Shown here: in pieces, positions 33,806 to 45,550 of the stretch
Numbering within the stretch: position 1 is the stretch's first letter
Layout: each line of letters starts with the position of its first letter
From: Cannabis sativa
Lineage: Eukaryota; Streptophyta; Magnoliopsida; Rosales; Cannabaceae
Length of the DNA: 64,000 bases
Direction: 5' to 3'
Assembly (NCBI RefSeq): GCF_029168945.1
Contig: NC_083609.1
Coordinates: forward strand, 26,391,001-26,455,000
Notes under the pieces: generated by a model
Seen by the model: the letters and a program-made list of their open reading frames with translations, nothing else
Told to the model about the DNA's origin: nothing
Databases searched by the model: none
Program-made: the position numbers and the translations under genes

Positions 33806-34176
33806 TTGGTGCAAAAGTTCATAACTCTTTTTGCAAGATCCTCAGAGCTACCTCGCGTGAGAAGAGCCTTTAGACCCAGCCTCAAGGGGTAGGGGATAGG
33901 AGGGCTCGAGAAGAGCCATCTCTGAACGAGAACCAGAGAACTTCACTTGGTGCACTGACCAAGTGGGTTGTTCATTGGCAGTCACCGCAGCTGGGACCTC
34001 CTTCTCTGGAGATTTGGCTGGCTCGTTGGTTAGTTGGCCTGATGATTTCTTCTTGTTAGCTGTGGTTTTGGTCCTCTTGGGTTCCATAGTAGAACCCGAA
34101 GCCTCAACAACTTGGGCAACTCTCTTCTTAGACTTCTTGTCGACTGGGGGAGGACTCTTGACAATGTTCTCCAAAT

Positions 34177-34271
34177 CTAGATGCATATTTGCGAGGTGAG
34201 ACAAGTACATTAGCACATAAGCAAAATAAATAAGGGAAAATGGGGAGTAAACTCCCACTTGAGAAAGTTAC
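34177..34271 (-). other. Probable intron 1 of the antisense accessory gene
   Basis: On the minus strand it begins GTAACT at 34271 and ends ...CATCTAG at 34177 (95 bp), joining a PFKNY-like end to DLENIVKS in frame. Its size is close to the sense-gene intron. Confidence 0.4.
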
Positions 34272-34863
34272 CGTAGTTTTTAAAAGGTGACGAGGGAGGA
34301 CTATACTATTCACTAAATTCCCTAGATCCTGTGATAATAAATATGTTGTAAGGGTTTAGAGGACCTAAATCCCAACTTGAATCTATATGACCCGATCTAT
34401 CCAACATAGTCTCATACTGCTCGGCAATCCCATAGTAGGAACTAGTACAATAATCTGGACGTGGAATTGTGGGTACCAAATATTGAATCTATGTGTTCTG
34501 CAATCTCCGAGAAAGGGATTCCAAGTGTAAAAATTGTATCGACTATCTCACAAAGACACCAGGGTGTTACATTCTGCCCTAAGCACAATGGGAAACCACC
34601 CACATTGATTACCTCGGGATGTTTCCACTTCAGCTTCTCGAGGAGTGATTTTTTGGAGGTAATGTGCGTGAGCCACATTATCCTCGCTTTCTTCATTGGC
34701 TGGAGCCGGGACCTTTTGCCACAAAGAATACTTGGGTACTTTGTAGTCACAAGTAAATTCATCCAAGGGAAGAAGGCCAACATTCTTCAAATTTGTCTCA
34801 TTACATAAGAAATCTACCGATCTTTGCTCGAACAGAAGATTCAACAAGATTCTGTGATGCTCG

Positions 34864-36797
34864 TGTTGGGTTTTATGCCCTAAATAAAACTCATTTCAAT
34901 ATAATCAGATTTGTTTATTAATATAGATCAGAAATAACATTTAATGTTGCATGGTTCACATGATTTATTTCATGATTATATGTACATAATGTATAAAATT
35001 CATACGAAACCCTTTTCACATACCCAGTCCCTGTTTATTGTGCCGTCAACACATTGGAAAGTAAACATGACTATGTGAATAAAGTTTCCTAGATTTATCG
35101 TACACAGTGGTTCTTATCGATATGATAATCTACAACAAGAGTTTACTTGTATTTGGAGAAATACTATGTTCTTTCGAGAACATTGGTTAAAGTAAAGCTC
35201 AGGTTGGATGCATGGAGTATGCATCGGAAGGGACCGATATTGAACTTTGACTTAGATTTATTAAACTTACCGTAATATCTATTCAAGTCAATATCGCCTA
35301 GTTGATCCTGAGTATCAAATGATCTTAATCCTGATATGATTAGGCTCAATCTTGAAAGGCTATTCGTGTTCTTTGATTTGTTAGCGTTAAGCCTACTTTT
35401 AGGTCAGAGGTGATACGTCGTACATTTCTGGGAACACGGTAGTTCAATCGAGTGGGAGCGCTATCATAAACATGGAATCTATAGCTTCTATCCAAGGCGA
35501 ATAGTAAGCAAAGGATGATCTCCTTCGAGCTTGACCAAACGAACATAAATGGTGGAAATTACTCATTTCACATAAGGCCTGAAATATCATTTATACGGGG
35601 TCGAGTGTTTTAAGGAATAAATGCATTGTAGGGTGTAACGGTAATTTAATCCTTTACGGTGTAGATCATTCATATAGAGGATCATTGATCAAATTAGGAT
35701 TATAACAATGGATAACTAATGATGTGTCTATATGGTGGAACATGAGAGCATTCTATATACCGAGAGTGCAATTCTAAGTTCTATGCGTGGATTCAACGAA
35801 AGAATTAATAAGTTAGTGAATTTTAGTGCTAAATTCTTGATCTACTTATTGGAAGCTCTCAAGTTATATAGACCCAATGGTCCCCCCACTAGTTGAGATA
35901 ATATTGCTTGTAAGACTCATGTAATTGGTTTTGATTAATCAATTATAAATTCTCAAATTAGACTATGTCTATTTGTGAATTTTTCACTAAGTAAGGGCGA
36001 AATTGTAAAGAAAGAGTTTATAGGGGCATATTTGTTAATTATGATACTTTGTATGGTTCAATTAATAAATATGATAAATGACAATATTATTTAATAATTA
36101 TTTATAGTTATTAAATAGTTAGAATTGGCATTTAAATGGTTGAATTAGGAAATTGGCATTTTTGAGATAAAAATCGGATACAAAAGGTGTTAAAAATTGC
36201 AAAATTGCAAAAAGCAAGGGCCCAATCCACTAAGTGTAGGGCCAGCCACTTTTCTGTAGGAAATTTAAACTGATTTTTTCATTATTTTAATGACAAATTA
36301 ATTCAAACCTAACCCTAGTGGAATGCTATAAATAGATAGTGAAGGCTTCAGGAAAATTACACTTAAATTTTCTATTTTTCCTTCAGAGAAAAACCTGAGC
36401 CTTCTCTCTCCCTATCTTTAGCTGACCACTCTCTCTCTTCTTCCTTAGAATTTCGAAATCCTTAGTGTATGAGTAGTGCCCACACACATCAAGTGATACC
36501 TCAATCATAGTGAGGAAGATCGTGAAGAAAGATCATCAGAAAAGGAGTTTCAACATCAAAGATTCAGAGAAAGAGATCCAGGTTCGGAGGAAAGCATTGA
36601 TAATGCATGTCTCACAAGAGAAAGGAATCAAGGGCTAGATATACGAACGGAAGGAGTCATTATATTCCGCTGCACCCAATGTAAGGTTTCTTAAACTTTA
36701 TATGTGTTTAATTTATCGTTTTAGAAAGTTCTTATTTAGGATGTTAATAAACATACTTGTGAGTAGATCTAAGATCCTGGTAAAATAATTTCTAACA
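34864..36797 (+). repeat. Copia B2 5' LTR (noisy)
   Basis: 1,934 bp against 1,886-1,897 bp for the clean Copia B LTRs. It starts TGTTGGG and ends CTAACA. Extra bases are scattered throughout, for example around 35380-35440 and 36590-36620. Confidence 0.85.
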
Positions 36798-36799
36798 AC

Positions 36800-36816
36800 T
36801 GGCCTCAGAGCCATGG
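36800..36816 (+). other. Primer-binding site of Copia B2
   Basis: TGGCCTCAGAGCCATGG, identical to the Copia B site, two bases after the LTR. Confidence 0.75.
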
Positions 36817-39800
36817 TAATTGATTTACTTACATGTAATTTGGACTTTTAAAACGATTGTTTGTATGTTCTTTGGATGGTATCGTATGTTGTATTGAGTG
36901 TTATTTGATGATTGATTGATGATTCTGAAATTTTCGTTGAAAAATAATTGTTATTTCGGTTCTCAAGCATTATTTTTATTGCGATAGTATGGAAAAAAAT
37001 TAAGCCAAAGCTTAGCCTTTTACGGAAGCTCAATTTGGATTTTATTCTGAATTAGTTATGATTTTTTTGAAGATTTCCGACAAAATCGTTTGTGGCTTTG
37101 ATAGCTTTCTACACTTTTGATCATGCAGAACTAATCCGCTCCGTACAGTTTGGAATTTTTTCAATTTTCTTCAATTTTTCATACTTTTTCATGGAATTAA
37201 CTTCCAATTTTTGGTATGGTTTTTGCCAGATATATATACTATTACTATTCCTAATTCAATTCTAATTATCATTTTGAATTAATTTAAATTTTTTTTAATT
37301 TAATTCAAGATCTTAGTGTAATTTGAATTTGAAATTGCACTAGTATTTATCTTTTTTTGCTTAAAAATCTTTATCTTTATTTTTAAATTTGATTATATTT
37401 TTTTTAAATTTAAGGTCGAGATATTTTAAGATATTTATAATATCTTTTAAAGATATTTATAATATCTTTTAAGATATTTTTTAAAAATATCTTATCTTTT
37501 AAGATTTTTAATTAAATCTTTTTAGATATTTTGATGGCATATTTAAATTTAAAAAAATAAGATATTTATAATCATGTAATTTTAAATAGATATAAGATAT
37601 TTTGTTTCAATTTTTTAAATTTTGTTATTTTATTTATTTAAATTAAATTTAAAAATATGAAAAAGATATTTAGTTTATCTTTTCTAATTTTTTATTTAAT
37701 TTTTATTTATAAAATAACATTTAAATTTTTAAAAGTAGTTAGCAAATTTTTGAAATGATATTTAGGTTGGTTGAAACCTAATTTTTCAAAAATTGTAGGT
37801 TTAATTTTAAATTTTTTTTAAATTTCGAATCTTTTTAAATTTTTTAAAAATTTTCGAAATTTTTTTATTTTTTTTTATTTATTTAATTAATTATTTTCGA
37901 AATTAAATATTTATTTAAAATTAAATAAATCCTACATCCAACTATCCAGCTAACCTTGTTGCAGTGAGTATGTGTTTTAGCTTATGTGTAAGTTTTTTAA
38001 AACCTATTATTACTTGATTGCAAATAGCCATGGTTACTTTTTGCCAGATCCCAATGATGCCGATGGCTCTCTTGGTCGATGATCGTAATTTGTAACGGAG
38101 TATATTTACAATCTTCTTTCATACGGCATGTATGATCGGAAGTAACATGATAAAAGACTCCATCCAAAGTGTGCCGAGTGTGATGCCTATGTGTTTAATT
38201 TTATTATAGATGCATATAGGTTAATGTTGCTAAATAAAATGTCATAGTCATTGGAGTAGAATTTTATTTTAGGCCTCATTTAGTTTTGGGCTTATTCAAT
38301 TAATAACGAGTTGTTCTTATTGGGTTAAATTCCTCTCTTTTGGGCCTTGTGTGAGAGTTGGGAGCCATAGAAGTGGGTACGACATACCGAACCCATGACA
38401 CGGCCTTTCACACAAAGCCACCCCGATTGTGACCCACACACACAGGCCCATTTGCACGATTTGAATGACTAAATATTTAGGTTAATTAAACTAGTTTAAC
38501 ATAATAAAATTGATTAGCAACATAATTAATTTCATTTATTTTGAAATTAATTTAAGAAAAATATAGTTTAAGGAATTTTATATTCTAAGCTAAACTATAT
38601 GTATTTTCTTGTATTTAATTTTAAATATAGAATTATAACCATCTAGATTCTTCTGGAACTTAATTTAAATTTTTCATTAAATATTCCTTTATTTAAGTTG
38701 ATATTTAGTTATCTTCAACTAACAAACTTAAATACGAATATCTTTTGAATTTCAAATTTCAAAATTAAGTTGAGGAATTTGTAGGCATTGGTTATTAAGA
38801 ATTCTTTAGATATTTTTTTAAGTTAATATACTTTCTTTTCGAATATTAACTTAAAAATGGAATATTTTCTAAAATTAAGTTGGTTACAACTTAATTTTTG
38901 ATATTTAATTAAATTTAAATTTGAAAAAATATTTAGGTTCTAGATTTTTCTCTAATACGACTTAAATTAGATATTTTTTCAAATTCTCATGTGGAAAAAG
39001 ATACTTGATCAAATAAGATATTTTCTAGATAGTTATTTCTAGACTACTTATTATTTCTAATATTAAATAGGAAAAGTATTATAAAATTGTGAAATTAATT
39101 ATTTATATAATTAATTTTTTTGGTACAATTTATTTTAAGTATATTTTTCCTAGTATTAAACTAGAGATTAATAATTAAGCCTTCTACACACTTAATTATT
39201 TATTTCTTGAATTTAATACATTTAATTAATTTGAAAATAAAATATCTAAGTTGATTTAATCATCCTACTTAAATATTTCTTTTTCATGACATTTAATTAA
39301 ATAGAAAATTATTTTAGTTGAAATTTATTTTTTTCAACTAAATTTAAATAATTTTCAAAAATATATTTTTCTTTATTTTATTAATCAAATTTCGAAATTG
39401 CATTTCTTAAATGTTGGAATTTCGAATTTTATTTGAAAAATAGATTAAGTTGTAAATTAATTATTTATTTTAATTAATTCTTGGATCAACTTAAATCAAT
39501 GATTTTTTCATTTATTGATTAATTTAAAATAAATTGAATTGAAAGTATATTATTAGAAATTGAATTAATTAGTCAAAGGAAAATCTAGATAGATGATATT
39601 TTTGCTTAAAGTATTTTTCTAGTGTATTTAATTAAATAGAAAATTAATATTTAAGTTGATTTTCATCATCATACTTAAATATTTGAAAATTTTTCTTATA
39701 TATTTAATTAAATAGGAAAATTATATTTTTTGTTGTAAATTAATTTTATTAATTAATTTTGGGCCAACATTAAATTAGAATAATTTTTCCAGGATTTATT

Positions 39801-41045
39801 TTTTATTTTAATATGCATTTTTTGAAAATTGTATTCTTATATACTTTAATTTTTCGAAATGCAATATATATTTATAGAAAATTATATTTGAGTTGTAAAT
39901 TAATTTAAATTAATTTTCTAACAACTTAAATTGAATATTTTTCTAAATATTTATTGGAAATTATTATTAAGATGGAAATAATTCATGTTATTTTCATATC
40001 CATCTAAGTAAAATTTATAAATATTAAATTAAAACTTATATTTAGAATTTTTCATTCTAAAATTGGAAATTTTAATGAAATAAATATATATTTAAAATAA
40101 ATAGATTAAATAAAGGGAATCAAAGAAAATACAACTCTTTTTAAATAATGAGCTTGATTATTATTAAGAAATTCGATCTCCATTGTTGGTCTTACAAAAG
40201 TTAAATGTTTTCAATATAACTCTCGAGACGCCAGACTTCATATTCCCCTATGGATGGTTATTCGTTGAACGCATTTAACACCGGTAAGATTTCATTTGAT
40301 AAGTGTTTTGTAAGTTTTCGTCTCTATTAGACTCTCACCTACGGTGACTACTTCGAGATAAACTTATGAAACATGAAACAATGGTAGAAGCCTGGCAAAA
40401 TGAGAATAACCTTGACTCTCGCCTACCGGGATAACGTTGGATTCTTATTTTGATCGAACAAAAGGTTGCTAGAATGGTTTCTATTTTTAGATGAAATTGA
40501 CAACTTTATTCAATAAATGATGCTTTGACTCTCGCCTACAATGACAATCGTATTAGTTTGTTGAAAACCTTGGAAATTATATAGGATTGTAAGTTTTAGT
40601 ATTTTCACTTGTCATTCCTACCTGCTATATGCTTATAATTTCTGAATTGTGTATGAATTTATATTGAACCATGTTATTTTCTGTTATTAAGTTGTAGTTT
40701 AATTTCGACCTTTCAGCTGCTGGTCTAACTTGGCTTGTTTATCTACCCAGATAAATCCCTAGTGGATTTTCACCATTAGACATACATAATAGTGTTAGAT
40801 CTCGAAAGATAAATATTGTATATGCGACATTCAACAAGCCATCACTTGATGAGCACCTCAGATTAGTATTTTTACGATATGAAATGGTGTTATTAAGATT
40901 GGGGAGTAAATAAGATTACTTTGATTTTCGCTAATCGGTTAGCATCGTTGGATTCTTATTTTAAACGAAATTATCCTAATTCCTCTTAGCTTATTCATTT
41001 CGACTTAGCTAAAAAATATATCATCAGATGAATGATCTATAAATC
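36817..41045 (+). other. Copia B2 leader and start of decayed interior
   Basis: AT-rich leader matching 18883-22560, then the first few hundred bases of decayed interior up to the gap. The conserved block at 40160-40540 is recognisable, but the two direct repeats are altered (for example GACTCTCGCCTACCGGGATA near 40415). No coding potential. Confidence 0.7.
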
Positions 41046-41145
41046 NNNNNNNNNNNNNNNNNNNNNNNNNNNNNNNNNNNNNNNNNNNNNNNNNNNNNNN
41101 NNNNNNNNNNNNNNNNNNNNNNNNNNNNNNNNNNNNNNNNNNNNN
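41046..41145. other. Assembly gap (100 N)
   Basis: Exactly 100 N, the conventional placeholder for a gap of unknown length. The left side is Copia B2 interior; the right side starts at the equivalent of position 3769 of the first Tat copy. The two flanks are not neighbours in any element here. Confidence 0.99.
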
Positions 41146-41570
41146 GTATCCTGGTCTCGCTTATGACTATGCGATCAACGAGTTATGAATATACTCTATT
41201 AATTCTATATCTAATGAAGTTATTCCATTTTGCATTTAATGATATAATTATAATTATATCTACTGATTCATATTCAACGTAGATTGACACGTGTCACTTC
41301 TTGAATTACTGCCAAATTTTGAGTATAAGAATTACCCCTTAAAATTCTTTTTTTTAATAAAAAGTGCTTTTTAAATGAAAGCTTGTGGGTATTATTTATG
41401 GTTTCACAATCCAATTTAAAAAAAATGCATCTTCTTTCGAAGTTCGCGAGTTTATGGTTTTTGAGAGCACATCATTTGCATTAAGTGAGCCATCTTTTCT
41501 ACTTCTCGCCATTCCTATCTCTGTTGGATCTTTTTTCCTCTAATCTAAAGTGAGACTGCAAACCCCAAGG

Positions 41571-41577
41571 TATAAAA
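41571..41577 (+). promoter_or_regulatory. Candidate TATA box, Tat copy 2
   Basis: TATAAAA in CCCAAGGTATAAAAGCCG, the equivalent of 4178-4184. Confidence 0.4.
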
Positions 41578-42436
41578 GCCGAAGAAAGGTACCACCTCTT
41601 CCTCCATTTTTACCTTTTCAAAATTTCAAGCTTTTTCTGCGAAATTCCCATCCCAACTTTCGAAGCTTTGCATGCCCTCATTGGTTTGTTGGACATATTT
41701 CTTTGCCCGGAATTTCCTCGGCATTCAATCTTTTAATCTCGGACGTCCCCAGATTCTTCATCCCGTCGTTCATCTTCGGAAATATCACTGATACTGAAAG
41801 CGAATTTCTCCACTGCACGGGGCGTACTTCTTGAACCGGTGAAAAGCAGTTAGTTCATTCTTATTCTTCTTGGCATATTTTTAGTCATCACTTAATTACA
41901 TCATCGCTTGTCATTTGCGTTAGATTTAGTAAAGAAATTTTTTATTATTTTTACTCGGGTAACTTTTAAGATTTGCCGATGAAGTAAAAACTTGAGGTTT
42001 ATCATATTTATAAGTTTCGGTTTTAATAAATTTCTTCCAGGAATTTGGGATTACTCTTTTTATAGAAATGTCCCAGTTTGGTTATAGAAATTTATTCTCC
42101 AAAATTCTTAGAAACAGAGTGTCCCAAGAAATTTAAGCCCTTCCATTTAAACCTAAAACCTAAATTAACCTCGATCGTTACTTGAAGTAAATGGCATGCA
42201 AAGTTAGGAACCATTTAATAAGAACTCCACTTTCCAGGGACGAAGTTGCCAGTCGCTTTGTAGGCATTTTTTACAAAGAAATAGTTACAGGAAAAACAAC
42301 TTTGACTTTCTGTTTCGCGATATACGGCCTCAGCCTCGAACCCCCGTATTTATCTTCTATTCCTTTGGCTAAGCCACTTATTTTTACCTAGAGTCACAAT
42401 TGCTTTTTCACCGGAGGTGACTTAGATTTTGAGATC

Positions 42437-43545
42437 ATGACTTCCAAGACTCATAAAGTCAAAAGATTCCACTGGTGACCCCGATATCACCTTTGAGGGC
42501 TGAGGCTCATTGATTCAAGGATAAGGGCCATAGGAGATTATGTTTGTGGTGTTTTAAGGACCTATGACATCGATCAAAAAGCAAGGGTGATGTGTTAGAT
42601 CTGCTTGCAATTAGTGGTCAATTCAGCTTCGTTATCCACCGTAAGCGACTTACTTGTGAAGCTAACGTACGTAGAGAGACCATTAATGAAGCTACGGTGA
42701 GTGAAGATACTACTAAAGTGGCTCATCCGGGGATAGGCGCTTGGAGCCTCGAGCATATGTCTCCGTGGTTGGAGCAATTCTCCCCCGAGAGATTATTTTA
42801 AAGATTCCTCATGAACCATATTGGAATAGCCTCCGATTCCAATTGGTTCTACATTTCCTGGGCGAGAATCAGCTTTGCAAGTCTAAAGGATTCTAGTATA
42901 AGATTTTAGGATGGGAGTTGCCCCACTCTGCGAGGAAATTGTTTATCTCTATTTTGTCGAGGCGAAGTTCCTACGAGGAAGCATTGTGCGGGGGATTTCT
43001 ACTATCTCGGGACTCATACAAATGATCGCATGATTATTGTAGGATTACCAAACAAGACTAGCTTTTACAGGAAGATTTCTTTTGGATAAGTGGCCTTTCT
43101 CCCATCAACTTACAAGCTTGCATTTCGCATAATACGTAAGTAAACTGTCACAAACTTGGGTTTGAGTTATTACATGTTCATAACATTATCCTTACATCGA
43201 GCTTATTTTATTTGTTCTATTGACGAGCTGATTTCAAAAGACCAACTCCAACTCCCGAAATGGCCAAGTAGACGAAAAACTTTTGTTAGAGTCTTCCATG
43301 GGGACTTGCGATCAGCCAAGTTTCTTTCACTTCTAAATGAGGAGCAATTTAAGGTCCCGCGAATTGGTCTTCTCGCTGCATAAAAAAGAATATACTTCGT
43401 GGCTACAAAGTATCCCAAGTATACGTCGTGGGAGAAGGTTTCTGGGTTCCAACCGACGAGGAGAGTGAGGATTATGTGGCATCCACCCACACCGAGGAAC
43501 AACTCATTCCACATGAGTCAACACGTTCAAGGAGAAGCCTTGATG
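42437..43545 (+). pseudogene. Tat sense accessory gene, copy 2 (noisy)
   Basis: Counterpart of 4972-5995, starting at ATG 42437 (MTSKTHK). The domain is recognisable piecewise (EIVYLYFVEA, GDFYYLGTHTNDRM, IIVGLPNKT) but broken by a frame change every few dozen bases. The intron donor GTAAGT is at 43136; the acceptor reads GACGAG instead of GACAG. The extra breaks relative to copy 1 look like sequence error rather than decay. Confidence 0.5.
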
Positions 43546-43569
43546 TGTTCATGATCAAAACCCAAAAAC

Positions 43570-45550
43570 TTGGAATGAAGAAGCCAATCCTGATACTGGT
43601 TATGTGCCTAGAAGTGAGGATGCCTATGGTTCCACTAGGTACGTGCCATTAGTTAAGTTGAAAAATTTCCAACTCTGACAACGTCTGGCTAAGTCTAACC
43701 AACGAAATGATGAGTTGGAAAGAGAGGCGGCCACCATCAGGGAAGCACGAAAACAACACACAAAACCAACCTAAACCTCGAGTAAGAAGGCTGCGAGGTA
43801 GACCTCAAGGCTTGAGAACCAGGAGACATGAGACAAATCAGGAAAATCCCAAGAACGCCCAAGAGGAACAACTTGGGGAAACTAAAGATGTTCCTGAAGA
43901 AGAACAACAGAACAATCAGGCCCCCCGTCGAGAAATGCCTCAGAGACCCCAAGGATCTACGAATCAAGGGAATGAAAATAATAATTTACCAGAGCCTTCT
44001 CATAGAAATGAGAACAGAAGGAAACCCAGGATTACGTAATTGGAAATCCCTCGTGGTAACGAGAGAAATCCTAGGACTCAACCTAGGACTGTGGGTTACC
44101 GCCGAGACACCGTCAATGTCCTTCTCGCACTAATGGGGAGGAGGCGTACACACACCCCAGCGAGGGGCGTGTATCTAACCTTTCCCAAAGGAGAAGGCAT
44201 GTACGTGATGAGGCAAGCTCTAGTTCAGGACATTCCAGATCTCAAGAATGCAGTCGATCAGAAAGAAACACACGAAGAGGTTATAGATCTCACCGTAGTA
44301 ATGATCGAGAAAGTATGGGCACAACTAGTAGTCATCAATCCGAGTGTTACACTGGGACAAGGTCCATAAGAAACTATAATCAAAGACATCCAGATCTTTG
44401 TGAGCGATTGAATCAGAGACAACCAGATTTGCGCGAGCACTTAAATCAGAAGGCACCTAATCTATGCCAATAACTCAACTCTAATCAAAAGCAAGAGGAT
44501 CCAATCCAATTGCGAATGAATGAGTTGGAAGACAAGTTCCAAAAACACTAGGATGGGGAATACGGTAAACTGCAGGGTTATGACTCGGATGAGGAACTCG
44601 AGCCTTTCCATCCAAACATCATGAACTCTGAATTCCCCCAAGGGTTTAAAAATCCTCACGTCTCATTGGACGATGGGACTTCAGATCCGGTCGCTCATCT
44701 TAACAATTTCAATAACGTAATGCAGGCCAACAACGTCTTGAATAATTTACAATGTATTTTATTCCCTACCTCCTTTATTTGGGGCGGCGAGTAATTGGTT
44801 CAACAAATTTACCCATCACTCAATCGGTTCTTGGGAACAATTGTTTAAGGATTTCAAGAAATAGTTCTAGGCAACGAGAGATATGCAACCTGAGGCATCT
44901 TCTCTTACTAACATAAAGCAGCAACCATGCGAGTCACTTAAGGCCTACCTAAGTTGCTTCAGCACTGCTGCTGCTAAAGTTAAAAAACTTGAATGACAGT
45001 ATACAACTTACTGCTCTTCAAGTAGGGATCACTACTGACCTCTCAGCAGCTAGGGGCGAGCTGTGGGATGACCTACAGGGTCACCCAGTGATGAACATTA
45101 ATGATTTTAATGAAAGGGCCCAAGTATTCGTAAGGAAAGAGGAAGCAAGGAACGAGATGAAATCGCTAAAAACTGGCTCAGAAAGTAAACCCAACAATGT
45201 TATAGCAAATCCTGTCTCGATAAAGGCTGACAATTCGAGTGGTTCCAACACCAAAAGAAAAGATGACTTTAAGGATTCAGCCAAAAATAAGAAGAAATAG
45301 AAAAAGGACGACAAGTACGTGCCAATTTACACTATTTATATCGAGCTTAATGAAACTCAAGAAAGTATTTTTCTCACAAATGAGCATAGGGTTGCATTTT
45401 GCAAGCCTGAGCCAATGAGGCATGCAAGACACAAGAGGGACACGACAAAATTTTGCGGATTTCACAAGGACATAGGACATACAACGAAAAGAGTGTCGTC
45501 AGTTAAAAGACGAGATGGAAAGCCTTATCTCGTGTGGGTATTTTCAATAG
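43570..45550 (+). pseudogene. gag: Tat gag, copy 2
   Basis: Same reading as 6020-8000, with the same premature stops and the 33-bp repeat array (44378-44476). Differences include loss of two bases near 43748 (GCACGAAAAC against GCACAAGAAAAC). There is a local scramble at 44771-44790, where copy 1 reads ACTGACTGGGGCAGCG. One extra A near 45487 shifts the frame inside the knuckle after GHTTK, losing its last Cys. The capsid core and ARGELWDDL are unchanged. Confidence 0.78.
44378..44476 (+). repeat. Three tandem 33-bp units in Tat gag, copy 2
   Basis: Equivalent of 6830-6928: units start AATCA at 44378, 44411 and 44444. Confidence 0.68.

Larger units (their letters stand above)
3769..34863 (+). 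mobile_element. Ty3/Gypsy Tat-lineage retrotransposon, copy 1 (split by Copia A)
   Basis: Tat is identified by domain order: sense accessory ORF, gag with a C-x2-H-x4-H-x4-C knuckle, protease, RT (YVDD), RNase H, a second RNase H with the signature LYMDGASNENG, integrase, then an antisense accessory ORF. Two RNase H domains plus an antisense 3' ORF are hallmarks of Tat elements. The element is interrupted at 9387-29873 by Copia A and cut at 34864 by a Copia B-family LTR. Neither LTR nor PBS could be fixed: the 5' boundary given is simply where the match to the second copy begins after the gap, and the 3' LTR is outside the sequenced part. All reading frames carry stops. Confidence 0.8.
33268..34863 (-). 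pseudogene. Tat antisense accessory gene with introns, 5' end cut by a Copia LTR
   Basis: Read on the minus strand. Exon 1 (34863-34272) has FEQRSVDFLCNETNLKNVGL, YKVPKYSLWQKV and EESEDNVA. Exon 2 (34176-33806) has DLENIVKSPPPVDKKSKKR and a Lys/Ser/Pro-rich segment. Exon 3 (33726-33268) has a coiled coil (LEDAINSLQADHDKRLKEAE), then YQTWSANPGMDFSFLG, an acidic tail and a stop at 33268-33270. Two introns fit GT-AG (34271-34177 and 33805-33727). The order domain, basic linker, coiled coil, 'W..NP.MDFSFLG' is that of antisense ORFs in plant Tat elements. Exon 1 is related to the sense gene at 4972-5995. At least two stops in exon 3 (CAG-to-TAG type) and the Copia insertion at 34864 disable it. 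The biochemical role is unknown. Confidence 0.65.
34864..41045 (+). mobile_element. Copia B2: third Copia B-family element, 5' part only
   Basis: A TGTTGGG LTR (34864-36797), PBS (36800-36816), leader, and the start of the decayed interior up to the gap. It lines up with 16968-22928 but is 221 bp longer over that span because of many small insertions. It cuts the Tat antisense gene; GCTCG (34859-34863) is the expected target duplication. The 3' half and right junction are not in the window, so a misjoin is also possible. Confidence 0.75.

Noticed and set aside
41550..41834. 94-codon plus-strand frame just after the gap
   Set aside because: It lies in the noisy, non-coding Tat 5' leader; the equivalent part of copy 1 has no such frame.
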